Assembly: GCF_002902145.1 (NCBI RefSeq)
Contig: NZ_PPRF01000047.1
Coordinates: forward strand, 1 to 63,028
Length of the DNA stretch: 63,028 nt
From: Staphylococcus rostri
Lineage (GTDB): Bacteria; Bacillota; Bacilli; Staphylococcales; Staphylococcaceae
Direction: 5' to 3'
Positions 17,852 to 27,911 of this stretch are shown in pieces. Each line of letters opens with the position of its first letter. Position 1 is the first letter of the stretch. Position numbers and translations under genes: made by a program. The notes under the pieces are model-generated. The model searched no databases. It was not told where the DNA came from and saw only the letters and a list, made by a program, of their open reading frames with translations.

Positions 17852-18706
17852 TTACTTGCGATATAGTTTCACACGAATTTCATAATAATCATCGTGATCT
17901 TGTTCTTTTTGTTCAAACTTAATACCGTTCGCACGAATTTCTAATAAGCTATCCGCAATAATATCACGTGCTGCTGAAATATCATGTATGATGGCTTCTG
18001 AGACATCTTCATCCGTTTGGACAACATCATCAGTTTCCGATTCAACCGCTTCCTTCAACTTGTCTTCCGTCTGCTTCACATTCAATTGCTGTTTCACAAT
18101 TGTTGCCAACATCTCTTCTTGACGTTCATCAGATAACCCGACGAGCGCGCGACCATGACGTTCTGTAATTTGATGGTCACGTATCGCTTGTAACACAGTC
18201 GGCGTCAGTTTCAGCAGACGTAGTTTATTCGCAATAAAACTTTGACTTTTCCCAACACTTTTAGCAAGTTCTGCCTGTGTAATGCCTTCAAACGCCAATA
18301 GCTTTTTATACGCCTCTGCTTCTTCAACCGCCGACAAGTTTTCACGTTGAATATTCTCAATCAACGCCACAACCGCCGTTTCTTCATCATCGAGATGGCG
18401 CACCAATACTTCCGCTTCCGTCATCTGATTCATCTTCAATGCGCGAAAACGACGCTCACCCGCGATAATTTCATACATATTTTCCTCAATGGGACGTACG
18501 ACAATCGGCTGCAACAAGCCATGCTCTCGAATCGATTCAGCGAGTTCCTCGATACGTGCGCGATCAAATGTCTGACGCGGTTGATAGCGGTTCGGTACGA
18601 TACGTTCCACACGAATCGTCTCAACACCTTGGCGTTCTGTTTCCGATACTTCTAATAGATCATCTTTATTTTTAAGTCCAAATAACTTAGAAAAGGGTTT
18701 TTTCAT
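17852..18706 (-). CDS. noc: Nucleoid occlusion protein Noc
   Basis: The 284-aa ParB paralogue has the short amphipathic N-terminus KKPFSKLFGLKNK, the membrane-anchoring feature of Noc. The CTP-binding motif GERRFR and ENIQRENLSAVEEAEAY follow, with a helix-turn-helix near 155-180. Noc binds NBS sites across the chromosome away from the terminus and blocks FtsZ assembly over DNA; in S. aureus it also limits DnaA-dependent initiation. The ATG at 18706 is preferred (GTGAGAG upstream), though 18712 is possible. It ends the leftward mnmE-mnmG-rsmG-noc cluster, the standard Firmicute arrangement. I saw no NBS consensus by eye. Confidence 0.94.
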   Translation of the reverse strand: MKKPFSKLFGLKNKDDLLEVSETERQGVETIRVERIVPNRYQPRQTFDRARIEELAESIREHGLLQPIVVRPIEENMYEIIAGERRFRALKMNQMTEAEVLVRHLDDEETAVVALIENIQRENLSAVEEAEAYKKLLAFEGITQAELAKSVGKSQSFIANKLRLLKLTPTVLQAIRDHQITERHGRALVGLSDERQEEMLATIVKQQLNVKQTEDKLKEAVESETDDVVQTDEDVSEAIIHDISAARDIIADSLLEIRANGIKFEQKEQDHDDYYEIRVKLYRK

Positions 18707-18739
18707 ACGCATCTCTCACTTTCACAAATAGAGCTGTCA

Positions 18740-19459
18740 CTATTCAACGAGCGGTGCTTTATTCGGTGTGCCTGGTTTTCGTGGATATTTCTTCGGTGTC
18801 TGACTGCGTTTCTGAATTTTAATGATTTGACGTTCACCTGCATCTTCCGGCAACGTAAACGCAATTACTTCTTCAACACGTCCGCCTAATACGCCAATCG
18901 CAAAACGCGCTTCATCCAATTCTTCCTGTCCTTTAGAAGACTTCAACGCCAAAAAGAGTCCGTGCTTCTTAACAAGCGGCAAACAAAGCTCACTCAATAC
19001 GGATAATCTTGCAACCGCACGCGCTGTTACAATATCGAAAGACGCCCGGTAGTCTTCGTTCTTACCAAAAGTCTCCGCACGGTCATGTACAAAGCGCACG
19101 CCTTCTAATTCTAATGCGTCTGCCAATTGATTTAAGAATTGGATACGTTTATTCAATGAATCCACGATCGTTACATGTAAATGTGGGAAGACGATTTTCA
19201 ATGGAATGCTTGGAAAACCTGCACCTGCACCGACATCACATACATGTAGTGGTTCACTCAAGTCACAATAAAAACTCGGCGTGATTGAGTCATAAAAATG
19301 CTTCAAATAAACTTCGTGTTTCTCAGTAATACTTGTCAGATTGATTTTGTCATTCCACGTTACAAGCATATCATAATACGTCTCAAATTGTTGTTTCTGC
19401 TTATCTGACAACGTAATACCATGCTCATCTAATTGTTTTGCTAACCATTCTACACTCAT
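18740..19459 (-). CDS. rsmG: 16S rRNA (guanine-527-N7)-methyltransferase
   Basis: The 239-aa product is the SAM-dependent RsmG (GidB). The SAM-binding motif [14 protein letters not shown] lies at about 74-87 and the conserved segment TARAVARL follows. It methylates G527 of 16S rRNA in the 30S decoding region; loss in other bacteria gives low-level streptomycin resistance. The start codon follows the mnmG stop directly, so translation is likely coupled. Length and order in mnmE-mnmG-rsmG-noc are normal. Confidence 0.97.
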   Translation of the reverse strand: MSVEWLAKQLDEHGITLSDKQKQQFETYYDMLVTWNDKINLTSITEKHEVYLKHFYDSITPSFYCDLSEPLHVCDVGAGAGFPSIPLKIVFPHLHVTIVDSLNKRIQFLNQLADALELEGVRFVHDRAETFGKNEDYRASFDIVTARAVARLSVLSELCLPLVKKHGLFLALKSSKGQEELDEARFAIGVLGGRVEEVIAFTLPEDAGERQIIKIQKRSQTPKKYPRKPGTPNKAPLVE

Positions 19460-21334
19460 TTATTTCACCCTTTGTATTTTCCCTTGTTCTAAATAAACCA
19501 ATAAAATCGAGATGTCCGCTGGGTTAACGCCTGAAATACGTGACGCTTGTGCAATGTTTAATGGTTTAACTTCTGCCAATTTTTCACGCGCTTCAGATGC
19601 TAAGCTATCAATTTTAGAATAATCCAGGTCCTCTGGAATTTTCTTTTGTTCCATGCGTTTTACTTTATCGACTTGTTGTAACGACTTATTGATATAACCT
19701 TCATATTTCGTTTGAATTTCGATTTGTTCTTCAACGTCTGATGGTAACACATGTGACTCTTCTAAGATTTCTAATACCGTCGCATACGTCATTTCCGGAC
19801 GACGTAACAATTCATTCGCCAAGATACCATCTTTTAAGCGAGAACCGCCTTCACGTTCAATAATCTCTTGCACGCGTTCAGATGGCTTAATACGTAATCC
19901 TGCTAAACGGGCCAACTCATCCTTAATTTGTTCACGTTTCTCATTAAAGCGCGCATAGCGTTCTTCTGAGATTAAACCGAGTTCATAACCAATATCAGTC
20001 AGACGTAAATCTGCATTGTCATGTCTTAACAACAAGCGATATTCCGCACGAGACGTCAACAAACGATACGGTTCATTCGTCCCTTTCGTTACAAGGTCAT
20101 CAATCAATACACCGATATAGGCGTCTGAACGACGTAAAATCTTTTCTTCCTTACCTAATACACGTCCAGCCGCATTAATTCCAGCCATTAAACCTTGACC
20201 TGCCGCTTCTTCATATCCAGATGTCCCGTTGATTTGCCCAGCTGTGTAAAGGTTCTTAATCTTTTTCGTTTCAAGTGTTGGCCATAATTGTGTTGGTACA
20301 ATCGCGTCATACTCAATCGCATAACCTGCACGCATCATATCTGCTTTTTCAAGGCCTGGAATCGTTGCTAACATTTGGCGTTGCACCGCTTCAGGTAAAC
20401 TTGTAGACAACCCTTGAACGTAGACTTCGTTCGTATTGCGTCCTTCTGGCTCTAAGAATAATTGATGACGTGGTTTGTCGTTAAAGCGCACAAATTTGTC
20501 TTCAATCGATGGACAATAACGTGGCCCAGTTCCTTTAATCATCCCTGAGTACATCGCTGATAAATGCAAGTTGTCATCAATAACTTTATGTGTTTCACCG
20601 TTTGTATATGTTAACCAACATGGCAACTGATCTAAAATATATTCTGTTGTTTCATAACTAAATGCACGACCAACATCATCACCCGGTTGAATTTCCGTCT
20701 TGCTGTAATCAATTGTTTTCGCATTTACACGTGGTGGCGTCCCTGTTTTAAAACGTACAACGTCAAAACCAATCTCTCTTAAATGATCCGCTAAAGTGAT
20801 AGACGGCAATTGGTGGTTTGGACCGCTTGAGTACTTCAAGTTACCGAGGATGATTTCACCGCGTAAGAACGTTCCTGTCGTTAAAATAACCGCTTCTGCA
20901 CGATATTCCGTTCCGACATTCGTGCGCACACCTTTCACGGCACCGTCTTCAATAATCAGTTCGTCTACCATACCTTGCATGACTTCAAGATTGTCTTCAT
21001 CTTCTAGTACGCGCTTCATCTCTTGTTGATACAACACTTTATCTGCTTGAGCACGCAATGCACGAACTGCAGGCCCTTTCCCCGTATTTAACATACGCAT
21101 TTGAATATGTGTTTTATCAATGGTTTTTGCCATTTGTCCACCAAGTGCGTCAATTTCGCGGACAACGATACCTTTCGCCGGTCCACCTACTGACGGGTTA
21201 CATGGCATGAATGCAATATTGTCTAAATTTATCGTTAACATCAATGTACGTGCGCCACGACGTGCAGACGCTAATCCTGCTTCAACGCCCGAATGTCCTG
21301 CACCTACAACGATGACATCAAATGTTTTAATCAT
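19460..21334 (-). CDS. mnmG: tRNA uridine-34 carboxymethylaminomethyl modification enzyme, FAD subunit
   Basis: The 624-aa product is a full-length MnmG (GidA). The N-terminal FAD motif [16 protein letters not shown] (9-24) and the segment [13 protein letters not shown] are diagnostic, and the C-terminal helical domain ends with [19 protein letters not shown]. With MnmE it installs the cmnm5 group on wobble uridines of certain tRNAs. It lies 17 bases after mnmE and directly before rsmG. Confidence 0.98.
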   Translation of the reverse strand: MIKTFDVIVVGAGHSGVEAGLASARRGARTLMLTINLDNIAFMPCNPSVGGPAKGIVVREIDALGGQMAKTIDKTHIQMRMLNTGKGPAVRALRAQADKVLYQQEMKRVLEDEDNLEVMQGMVDELIIEDGAVKGVRTNVGTEYRAEAVILTTGTFLRGEIILGNLKYSSGPNHQLPSITLADHLREIGFDVVRFKTGTPPRVNAKTIDYSKTEIQPGDDVGRAFSYETTEYILDQLPCWLTYTNGETHKVIDDNLHLSAMYSGMIKGTGPRYCPSIEDKFVRFNDKPRHQLFLEPEGRNTNEVYVQGLSTSLPEAVQRQMLATIPGLEKADMMRAGYAIEYDAIVPTQLWPTLETKKIKNLYTAGQINGTSGYEEAAGQGLMAGINAAGRVLGKEEKILRRSDAYIGVLIDDLVTKGTNEPYRLLTSRAEYRLLLRHDNADLRLTDIGYELGLISEERYARFNEKREQIKDELARLAGLRIKPSERVQEIIEREGGSRLKDGILANELLRRPEMTYATVLEILEESHVLPSDVEEQIEIQTKYEGYINKSLQQVDKVKRMEQKKIPEDLDYSKIDSLASEAREKLAEVKPLNIAQASRISGVNPADISILLVYLEQGKIQRVK

Positions 21335-21351
21335 TCGTATTCCTCCACTTA

Positions 21352-22734
21352 TTATTTTCCGAGACAGAACTGACTAAACAATTGATCAATCAACTCTTCA
21401 CTCGCTGATTCACCGATAATCTCGCCTAGAAGTTCCCAAGTACGTGTTAAATCAATCTGTACCATATCCATAGGAACCCCTGCTTCTGCCGCTTCAATCG
21501 CATCTTGAATTGCTTGTTTTGCTTGTTTTAACAGTGAAATATGACGTGAGTTAGAGACATACGTCATATCTTGATTTTGTACCGTCCCATCGAAGAACAA
21601 GTCACGGATTTGTAATTCTAGCGCATCGATGCCTTGTTGCGTCTGCATCGACGTCTCAATCAATGGTTTATCCCCAATCATTTGTTGGACTTCATCTATA
21701 TCAAGTCGACGGTCAAGGTCAGTCTTATTCACGATCACAATAACGTCTTCATTCTTAATTGCATCATATAGTTGACGGTCTTCTTGTGTTAACGCTTCGT
21801 TATTATTCAGTACGAACAAGATGAGATCCGCCTCTTGCAATGCTTTACGTGAACGTTCGACACCAATACGTTCAACAATATCTTCTGTTTCACGAATACC
21901 AGCTGTATCCACTAACTTCAACGGAACACCACGAACATTGACATACTCTTCTAGTACATCACGTGTCGTTCCAGCAACTTCTGTAACAATCGCCTTATTA
22001 GATTGGATAAGGTTATTCAGCATGGAAGACTTCCCTACGTTAGGTTTACCAACAATGACCGTTGATAGACCTTCTCGCATAATCTTCCCTTGCACACCCG
22101 TATCGAGTAACTGCTGGATTGCTTCCTTAATTTCTCTTGAACGCTCTAGTAAAAATTCCGTCGTTGCTTCTTCAACATCATCATACTCAGGATAATCAAT
22201 ATTCACCTCGACTTGTGCCAGCACTTCTAAAATAGACTGACGTTGTTGTTGAATCAATGTACTTAAACGTCCTTCGATTTGATTCATCGCTACTTTAGAC
22301 GCGCGGTCCGTCTTAGATCTAATAAAGTCCATCACCGCTTCTGCTTGAGACAAGTCAATACGTCCATTTAAAAAGGCACGCTTCGTATATTCACCTGGCT
22401 CTGCCATACGCGCACCATGCGTCATCGTCAACTCTAGCACACGATTGATAGTTAAAATCCCACCGTGGCAATTAATTTCTACAATATCTTCTCTTGTAAA
22501 TGTACGTGGCGCTCGTAATACGGACACCATTACTTCTTCGACAACATCACCCGTCTCAGGATCAATGATATGCCCATAGTTAATCGTATGCGTTGGCACC
22601 TGCTCAAGCTTCTGCTTTCCTTTATATAACTTATCTGCAATTGCGACCGCATCATGCCCAGACATACGCACAATACCAATCGCACCTTCACCCATAGGCG
22701 TTGATATACTCGTGATTGTATCTAACTGTTCCAC
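21352..22734 (-). CDS. mnmE: tRNA modification GTPase MnmE
   Basis: The 460-aa product is a complete MnmE (TrmE). It has an N-terminal folate-binding domain, a helical domain, and an inserted G domain with [14 protein letters not shown] (P loop), [13 protein letters not shown] (switch II) and NKTD. The C-terminal motif FCLGK carries the conserved cysteine. It works as an alpha2beta2 complex with MnmG on tRNA wobble uridines. The next upstream gene is rnpA; the Bacillus genes yidC/jag are absent from this interval, as usual in staphylococci. Confidence 0.98.
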   Translation of the reverse strand: MEQLDTITSISTPMGEGAIGIVRMSGHDAVAIADKLYKGKQKLEQVPTHTINYGHIIDPETGDVVEEVMVSVLRAPRTFTREDIVEINCHGGILTINRVLELTMTHGARMAEPGEYTKRAFLNGRIDLSQAEAVMDFIRSKTDRASKVAMNQIEGRLSTLIQQQRQSILEVLAQVEVNIDYPEYDDVEEATTEFLLERSREIKEAIQQLLDTGVQGKIMREGLSTVIVGKPNVGKSSMLNNLIQSNKAIVTEVAGTTRDVLEEYVNVRGVPLKLVDTAGIRETEDIVERIGVERSRKALQEADLILFVLNNNEALTQEDRQLYDAIKNEDVIVIVNKTDLDRRLDIDEVQQMIGDKPLIETSMQTQQGIDALELQIRDLFFDGTVQNQDMTYVSNSRHISLLKQAKQAIQDAIEAAEAGVPMDMVQIDLTRTWELLGEIIGESASEELIDQLFSQFCLGK

Positions 22735-22836
22735 GTTGACGTGCCTCCTTTGCTCAATTTGATTATGCCTTATTGTAAAATGTTTCAGCGCTAATTGCGA
22801 CTATACTGTTCAAAGCGTAAGAATATCTCTACATTT

Positions 22837-22876
22837 TAGACTTCGGTTTGTCTGACGTCACACAAACCGAAGTCTA
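22837..22876. terminator. Terminator after rnpA
   Basis: TAGACTTCGGTTTGT (22837-22851) and ACAAACCGAAGTCTA (22862-22876) form a perfect 15-bp stem. It follows rnpA on the minus strand. One arm of the same sequence recurs alone at 38273-38287. Confidence 0.8.
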
Positions 22877-22880
22877 ACCT

Positions 22881-23228
22881 CTACTTTATTCGCTTGTTGA
22901 AAACCTTAGCAATCTTCAAAACATGCTCTAAACTTTTTTGCACTTCACTCACCGACATATCCTTTGCTGGAAAACGTGCAATAACAATAATATCTTTCGC
23001 TAAAAAGTCTGCTTTATGCACTTTGAAGCATTCTCTAATACTTCTTTTAATTCGATTTCGCGTGACAGCATTTCCCAACTTTTTAGAAACACTAATCCCC
23101 AGTCGAAAATGATCCGCTTCCTGGCGATCATACGTATATACGACAAACTGACGATTCGCAACAGACTTGCCACGTCGATAAATCAGTTGAAAATCAGCAT
23201 TCTTTTTGATTCGGTATGCTTTTTCCAT
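22881..23228 (-). CDS. rnpA: Ribonuclease P protein component
   Basis: The 115-aa basic protein is the C5-type subunit of RNase P. It has the RNR signature in GNAVTRNRIKRSIREC and the N-terminal RIKKNADFQLIYRRGKSVANR. It binds the leader of pre-tRNA and helps the RNA subunit cleave it. It follows rpmH as in nearly all bacteria, but about 290 bases separate the two here, including a terminator and a repeat element. It may therefore have its own promoter or depend on read-through. Confidence 0.97.
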   Translation of the reverse strand: MEKAYRIKKNADFQLIYRRGKSVANRQFVVYTYDRQEADHFRLGISVSKKLGNAVTRNRIKRSIRECFKVHKADFLAKDIIVIARFPAKDMSVSEVQKSLEHVLKIAKVFNKRIK

Positions 23229-23290
23229 TTCATATCACTCGTCTTTCTCATTTTAACGGGACTCCGACATCTTTTATTGAATGTGTGTTG

Positions 23291-23356
23291 GGAGTGGGAC
23301 AGGAATCTCATTTTTCTAAAAGATTCCGTTGTCCCACCCCGGCAAGGCTGACTAAG
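23291..23356. repeat. GGAGTGGGAC hairpin repeat between rnpA and rpmH
   Basis: GGAGTGGGACAGGAATCT (23291-23308) pairs with AGATTCCGTTGTCCCACCCC (23321-23340). The adjoining GGCAAGGCTGACTAAG (23341-23356) closely matches 14316-14331. It is a member of the same intergenic family as 14157-14310. Confidence 0.7.
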
Positions 23357-23490
23357 CATATACATAAAATCTCAAGCCTAATTTGAATGTTTGTATTAAT
23401 GTCTCAGCTCCTATAAATACTTCAACCTCACACATATAAAATAGATGTCCCCTCCCCTACTCAATAGGATGGTTATGCATTACTTTCGCA

Positions 23491-23520
23491 AAAAAAAGAC
23501 CACTGAATAAGTCAGTGATC
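23491..23520 (-). terminator. Terminator of rpmH
   Basis: On the minus strand, GATCACTGA (23520-23512) pairs with TCAGTGGTC (23506-23498) and is followed by a run of U. It starts right at the rpmH stop codon. Confidence 0.85.
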
Positions 23521-23658
23521 TTATGCTGATAAAACTTTGCGACCTTTACGACGACGACGCGCCAAAACTTTACGGCCATTTTTAGTGCTCATACGTTTTC
23601 TAAAACCATGAACTTTACTATGTTTACGTTTATTTGGTTGATAAGTACGTTTTACCAT
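23521..23658 (-). CDS. rpmH: 50S ribosomal protein bL34
   Basis: The 45-aa basic product ([19 protein letters not shown] start, [16 protein letters not shown] end) is a complete bL34. It has a GGAGGTG ribosome binding site upstream. It is the gene closest to the left side of oriC, transcribed away from dnaA, the arrangement conserved across bacteria. Confidence 0.98.
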
Positions 23659-23878
23659 GCAAAACACCTCCGTCTCGATTCATACAATTATCTAATCCAT
23701 CACTCTAGATAAGTTAATTTCGATTTCTACATTTAAAATAGAACTGTCTTTTAAATGAAATGTTTACATTTCAAGCAACTACTACAATATAACAAAATAC
23801 AATTTGTAAATCAAGTACGATTTTCCATCTTCTTATTTTAAATAATGTAACAAGCATCACATACGCTTGAAAAAGAGG

Positions 23879-24224
23879 TTATACACAGCGCCTTTTTTCA
23901 ATAAAATGGGATGATACAAATTATCCACTTATGCACAATCACTTCCGCAAAAGTTGTGGATAATTATTTCATGCACACATATTATCCAAAATACAACACA
24001 CATATTCACACCCATTTGACAGTCAATCATGTTAAAAAGTATAATTGTGTGGATAAGTGGCAGAAGCCCTTATGTCCTCTAGTTTTAAACTTACCAATAT
24101 TCTCCCAATTCTATGTGGATAACTATCTGTGTTACCTGTTTCATCCACAGTTTGTGATTAACTTGTGGATATTTGTTCACAGCCTGTGTTTATTTTTTAG
24201 AATTCATGGGGATATTGTGTATAA
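23879..24224. other. oriC: oriC, left DnaA-box cluster (rpmH-dnaA interval)
   Basis: Boxes matching TTATNCACA perfectly are at 23879-23887 and 23929-23937 (plus strand) and 23955-23963, 24048-24056, 24114-24122 and 24216-24224 (minus strand). One-mismatch boxes are at 23921-23929, 24141-24149 and 24163-24171. This cluster occupies the 598-base gap between rpmH and dnaA. It overlaps the dnaA promoter, fitting autoregulation by DnaA. Confidence 0.93.
24016..24045 (+). promoter_or_regulatory. dnaA promoter
   Basis: TTGACA (24016-24021), 18 bases, then TATAAT (24040-24045). A DnaA box (24048-24056) lies just after the -10, in position to repress. Confidence 0.75.
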
Positions 24225-24256
24225 CTAAAAATTTATTAAGGAAGATGGCGTTAAAC

Positions 24257-25600
24257 ATGACAGAACAAGAAACTTGGGACAATGTTCTGAAGTTGTTTCA
24301 TGATGCTGTAACTGCTTCTTCTTTTAACACATGGTTCAAAGATACTAAGTTGCATTCCCTTACTGATGACAAAGTTGTCTTAGTTGCGGACAATGCCTTT
24401 GTCGCTGATTGGCTACTCGACAACTATAGAGATATGATTATCGAATTCATTGGCGCCGTTTCAGGGAAAACAATTAAAAAAGTAGAAGTGTTAACTGAAG
24501 ATGATTTGGATGAACTCCAAGCAGATTTTTCAAAAGCAACTCAGAATGAAGTCAAAACCGCTGATCCCGTCATACAAGGGGAACAATTTAATACGAACAA
24601 CACGTTTGATACATTTGTGATTGGACCAGGTAACCGATTTCCACATGCTGCAAGTCTGGCAGTCGCTGAATCACCAGCAAAAGCCTACAATCCGCTGTTT
24701 ATCTACGGTGGCGTTGGACTCGGCAAAACACACTTGATGCATGCGATTGGACATTATGTTATGGAAAACAACAAAGATGCAAAAGTCCTTTACACCTCTA
24801 CTGAAAAGTTCACAAATGAATTCATTCAGTCTATTCGTAACAATGATACAGAGGCGTTCCGTGCAAAGTATCGTAACATCGATATTTTACTGATTGACGA
24901 CATTCAATTCATTCAGAAAAAGGAACAAACGCAAGAAGAATTTTTCCATACGTTCAATGATTTACACCAAAACAATAAGCAGATTGTCATCTCTAGTGAC
25001 CGACCACCTAAAGAGATTGCGACACTAGAAGAACGTTTGAAATCCCGCTTCCAATGGGGACTTATCGTTGACATTACACCACCTGACTTTGAAACACGTA
25101 TGGCAATTTTGCAGAAAAAAGCAGAAGAAGAAAACTTGGATATTCCGATTGAGTCACTGACATACATTGCAAACCAAATTCAGACAAACATCCGTGAATT
25201 GGAAGGTGCACTGACACGTGTTAATGCCTACTCAAATTTACAAGGTAAGCCGATTACAACAGAACTTACGGCAGCTGCACTTGAAGATATTATTCAAGTA
25301 ACAAAATCTAAAAAAATTACCATTCAAGATATACAAAAAGTGGTCGGTGCTTACTATGGTATTCGCATTGAAGACTTTGCCGCGAAAAAGCGTACAAAAT
25401 CTATTGCGTACCCACGTCAAATCGCAATGTACTTATCTCGTGAACTTACAGATTTTTCACTACCAAAAATTGGTGAAGAATTCGGTGGACGTGATCATAC
25501 AACAGTCATCCATGCACATGACAAAATCAAAAAAGAAATTGAAAATGACCCGACTTTGAAGCAAGAAATTGCGAGTCTTGAAAAAGAGATCAGAAGTTAA
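24257..25600 (+). CDS. dnaA: Chromosomal replication initiator DnaA
   Basis: The 447-aa product has all four domains. Domain I (1-80) is rather different from S. aureus as I recall it. The AAA+ domain has [15 protein letters not shown] (Walker A), LLIDDIQF (Walker B) and the arginine-finger region. Domain IV carries the box-reading motif [11 protein letters not shown]. The start at 24257 (MTEQETWDN) fits the family N-terminus; AAGGAAG is about 12 bases upstream. An in-frame ATG at 24245 abuts that site and is less likely. DnaA boxes lie on both sides of the gene. Confidence 0.97.
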   Translation: MTEQETWDNVLKLFHDAVTASSFNTWFKDTKLHSLTDDKVVLVADNAFVADWLLDNYRDMIIEFIGAVSGKTIKKVEVLTEDDLDELQADFSKATQNEVKTADPVIQGEQFNTNNTFDTFVIGPGNRFPHAASLAVAESPAKAYNPLFIYGGVGLGKTHLMHAIGHYVMENNKDAKVLYTSTEKFTNEFIQSIRNNDTEAFRAKYRNIDILLIDDIQFIQKKEQTQEEFFHTFNDLHQNNKQIVISSDRPPKEIATLEERLKSRFQWGLIVDITPPDFETRMAILQKKAEEENLDIPIESLTYIANQIQTNIRELEGALTRVNAYSNLQGKPITTELTAAALEDIIQVTKSKKITIQDIQKVVGAYYGIRIEDFAAKKRTKSIAYPRQIAMYLSRELTDFSLPKIGEEFGGRDHTTVIHAHDKIKKEIENDPTLKQEIASLEKEIRS

Positions 25601-25641
25601 TTTGTGAAGAATGTGAAGAAGTTGTACACACAATACACAAG

Positions 25642-25758
25642 TTATCCACATGTGCACAACCTTTAAAACTCGATATTCATCCGAGTTATCCACTAATCCA
25701 CAAGCCCTATTACGATTATTACGACTTTTAATAATAACTATAATATATAAACGACTGA
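25642..25758. other. oriC: oriC, right DnaA boxes and AT-rich unwinding region (dnaA-dnaN)
   Basis: A perfect box TTATCCACA is at 25642-25650. Two close boxes, TTATCCACT (25686-25694) and TAATCCACA (25694-25702), are followed by a short GC-containing step, AGCCC. Triplet-like repeats CTATTACGATTATTACG and then a run of A/T (25719-25751) come next. The layout is the same as the Bacillus subtilis unwinding region, where DnaA-trio repeats follow the last two boxes. Confidence 0.85.
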
Positions 25759-25772
25759 AAGGAGTTTATAAA

Positions 25773-26906
25773 ATGGAGTTCTCTATTAAACGTGACTACT
25801 TTATCACACAATTGAACGATACATTAAAGGCCATTTCGCCTAGAACAACTTTACCAATTTTGACAGGTATTAAAATCAATGCAACGAATGAAAGCATTGT
25901 GTTAACTGGGTCAGACTCAGAAATCTCAATCGAAATTACCATTCAAACTCAAGTAGATGGTGAAGAAATTGCAACAGTGACAGAACCAGGTTCAGTCGTA
26001 TTACCAGGTCGTTTCTTCGTTGACATTATTAAAAAATTACCAGGTAAAGAAGTAAAATTGATCACAAACGAACAATTTCAAACATTGATTACATCTGGTC
26101 ACTCTGAATTTAATTTAAGTGGACTAGATCCTGATCAATACCCTTTATTACCACAAATTTCTAGTGAAGATGCGCTACAATTACCAATCAAAGTGCTGAA
26201 AAACATCATCGCACAAACGAATTTCGCAGTGTCCACGTCAGAAACACGCCCGGTACTCACAGGTGTAAACTGGCTTATACAAGAAAATGAATTAATATGC
26301 ACAGCAACCGATTCACACCGCTTGGCTGTAAGAAAGTTAAAACTTGAGGACGAAGATATTAGTGATAAAAATGTCATCATTCCAGGTAAAGCACTTGCTG
26401 AGTTAAACAAAATCATGACAGATAGTGAAGATCACATTGACATTTACTTTGCGGCAAACCAAGTATTATTCCGTGTTGGTCATGTAAACTTCATTTCTCG
26501 TTTGTTAGAAGGTCATTATCCGGATACATCTCGCTTATTCCCAGAGAATTATGAGATTAAGTTAGGTCTTGATAATAATGAGTTCTATCACGCGATTGAT
26601 CGTGCTTCGTTATTAGCACGTGAAGGTGGTAACAATGTCATCAAATTAAGTACGGGTGAAGATCAAATTGAATTGTCATCAACATCTCCTGAAATCGGAA
26701 CGGTAAAAGAAGAGATTACTGCCAATGATGTTGAAGGTGGCAACTTAAAAATATCTTTCAACTCGAAATACATGATGGATGCGTTGAAAGCCATCGACAA
26801 TGATGAAGTTGAAGTGGCATTCTTTGGTACGATGAAACCATTTATCTTAAAGCCAAAAGATGACGACACAGTTACACAACTTATCTTGCCAATCAGAACA
26901 TACTAG
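25773..26906 (+). CDS. dnaN: DNA polymerase III sliding clamp (beta subunit)
   Basis: The 377-aa product starts at ATG 25773 behind AAAGGAG and starts MEFSIKRDYFITQLNDTLK. The three clamp domains are present and the C-terminus ends LILPIRTY, as in the family. The ring-shaped dimer tethers polymerase and other proteins to DNA. It follows dnaA through the unwinding region. A terminator at 26924-26953 separates it from the DsbA-like gene, so dnaN is not co-transcribed by default with recF here. Confidence 0.98.
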   Translation: MEFSIKRDYFITQLNDTLKAISPRTTLPILTGIKINATNESIVLTGSDSEISIEITIQTQVDGEEIATVTEPGSVVLPGRFFVDIIKKLPGKEVKLITNEQFQTLITSGHSEFNLSGLDPDQYPLLPQISSEDALQLPIKVLKNIIAQTNFAVSTSETRPVLTGVNWLIQENELICTATDSHRLAVRKLKLEDEDISDKNVIIPGKALAELNKIMTDSEDHIDIYFAANQVLFRVGHVNFISRLLEGHYPDTSRLFPENYEIKLGLDNNEFYHAIDRASLLAREGGNNVIKLSTGEDQIELSSTSPEIGTVKEEITANDVEGGNLKISFNSKYMMDALKAIDNDEVEVAFFGTMKPFILKPKDDDTVTQLILPIRTY

Positions 26907-26923
26907 AAAATAAATTTATAGAG

Positions 26924-26953
26924 AAAGCTAAGGGACATTACCTTAGCTTTTTT
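26924..26953 (+). terminator. Terminator of dnaA-dnaN
   Basis: AAAGCTAAGG (26924-26933) pairs with CCTTAGCTTT (26941-26950), followed by further T residues. Confidence 0.9.
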
Positions 26954-27054
26954 CTATGCCGTAAAAAGCAATTATTTTCTTTCATACGTGTAGTGCTATA
27001 CCTGGTCAAAATTTAGTATAATTAAATACATAACGAGTAACGGAGGAACGATAT

Positions 27055-27744
27055 ATGAAAACTAAAAAGACGCTTTTAATTGGCGTTGTCATTTGTTTAT
27101 TTGCACTTGCTATTCTCGGTACACTGTCGTTCACAGCCAAGTCGAGTGACACGGTTGATGCACAGGCGTTGAACAAAGATACAGCATCACAACCACACCA
27201 AGGAAATAAAGAGAGCAGTGTCAAGGTAGTGTTATTTGGTGACTTTAAATGTCCATATTGCGGTAACTTTGAACGCGATATTTTGCCTAAAATTCAGAAA
27301 GACTATATCGATACGCAGAAAATAGAGTTGCGCTATGTCAACGTGTTATTACATGGCGAAGAGTCTAATTTGAGTGCCCGTGCATCTTTAGCGGTTAATC
27401 AATACGCACCAGAAGCATACTGGGATTTCCATCAAGCGTTATATCGTGCGCAACCTAAAGATAAAGAAGCGGTCTCTAAAGATAAATGGCTGACAGAAGA
27501 CCTTGTAAAAAAAGAAATACAAGCATTGAACATTACATCTGAGCAAAAACAGCAAATTCTTAAAGCTTATAATCAACAGAAATTCCATAAACAAGCGAAA
27601 CATGACCATCAACTGGCTAAGCAATATCAAGTACCTGAAGTGCCATCAGTATACGTTAATGGCGAACGTGTCAAAGATGTGACAGACTACAAGGTTGTGA
27701 AAGACGTCATTGATGAGGCACTTAAAGAGCAGCCGATGAAATAA
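27055..27744 (+). CDS. DsbA/BdbD-like thiol-disulfide oxidoreductase, membrane anchored
   Basis: The 229-aa protein has a basic N-terminus and one hydrophobic helix (residues about 6-26) without a lipobox cysteine, so it is probably an uncleaved anchor with an extracellular thioredoxin fold. The active site CPYC is at 66-69 in FGDFKCPYCGNFE, and a proline loop VPEVPSVYVNG near 198-208 supplies the cis-Pro. DsbA-type enzymes oxidise cysteines of exported proteins; CPYC is the motif of S. aureus DsbA. The insertion between dnaN and yaaA, which are normally neighbours, is unusual. A TATAAT at 27017-27022 suggests its own promoter. Confidence 0.88.
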   Translation: MKTKKTLLIGVVICLFALAILGTLSFTAKSSDTVDAQALNKDTASQPHQGNKESSVKVVLFGDFKCPYCGNFERDILPKIQKDYIDTQKIELRYVNVLLHGEESNLSARASLAVNQYAPEAYWDFHQALYRAQPKDKEAVSKDKWLTEDLVKKEIQALNITSEQKQQILKAYNQQKFHKQAKHDHQLAKQYQVPEVPSVYVNGERVKDVTDYKVVKDVIDEALKEQPMK

Positions 27745-27895
27745 CTGTGTTGGTGCTGTAATGGAGATTTGAGTGATGCACATCGAATCTTTGTACTTTG
27801 TCAGAAATCTTGCTTTTAAGGTACTGATTATCAGCTTTTTCACGCGTAAATGAACGCTGTCTGAGTCCTTGTCATATCATGATAGCGGACAGTAT

Positions 27896-27911
27896 CGTTT
27901 CACGTGGAACT
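27896..27911 (-). promoter_or_regulatory. Candidate parS site upstream of yaaA-recF
   Basis: CGTTTCACGTGGAACT contains GTTTCACGTGGAAC, matching the reverse form TGTTTCACGTGNAACA everywhere except the two outermost bases. It lies in the intergenic region between the DsbA-like gene and yaaA, about 2.3 kb from the dnaA end. Confidence 0.6.

Noticed and set aside
17852..18706. Noc reading as a second plasmid-type ParB
   Set aside because: The amphipathic N-terminus and the mnmE-mnmG-rsmG neighbourhood identify it as Noc.
23911..24228. 105-aa plus-strand frame before dnaA
   Set aside because: It is built from the DnaA boxes and AT-rich origin sequence, with repeated HT/HI residues and no ribosome binding site.
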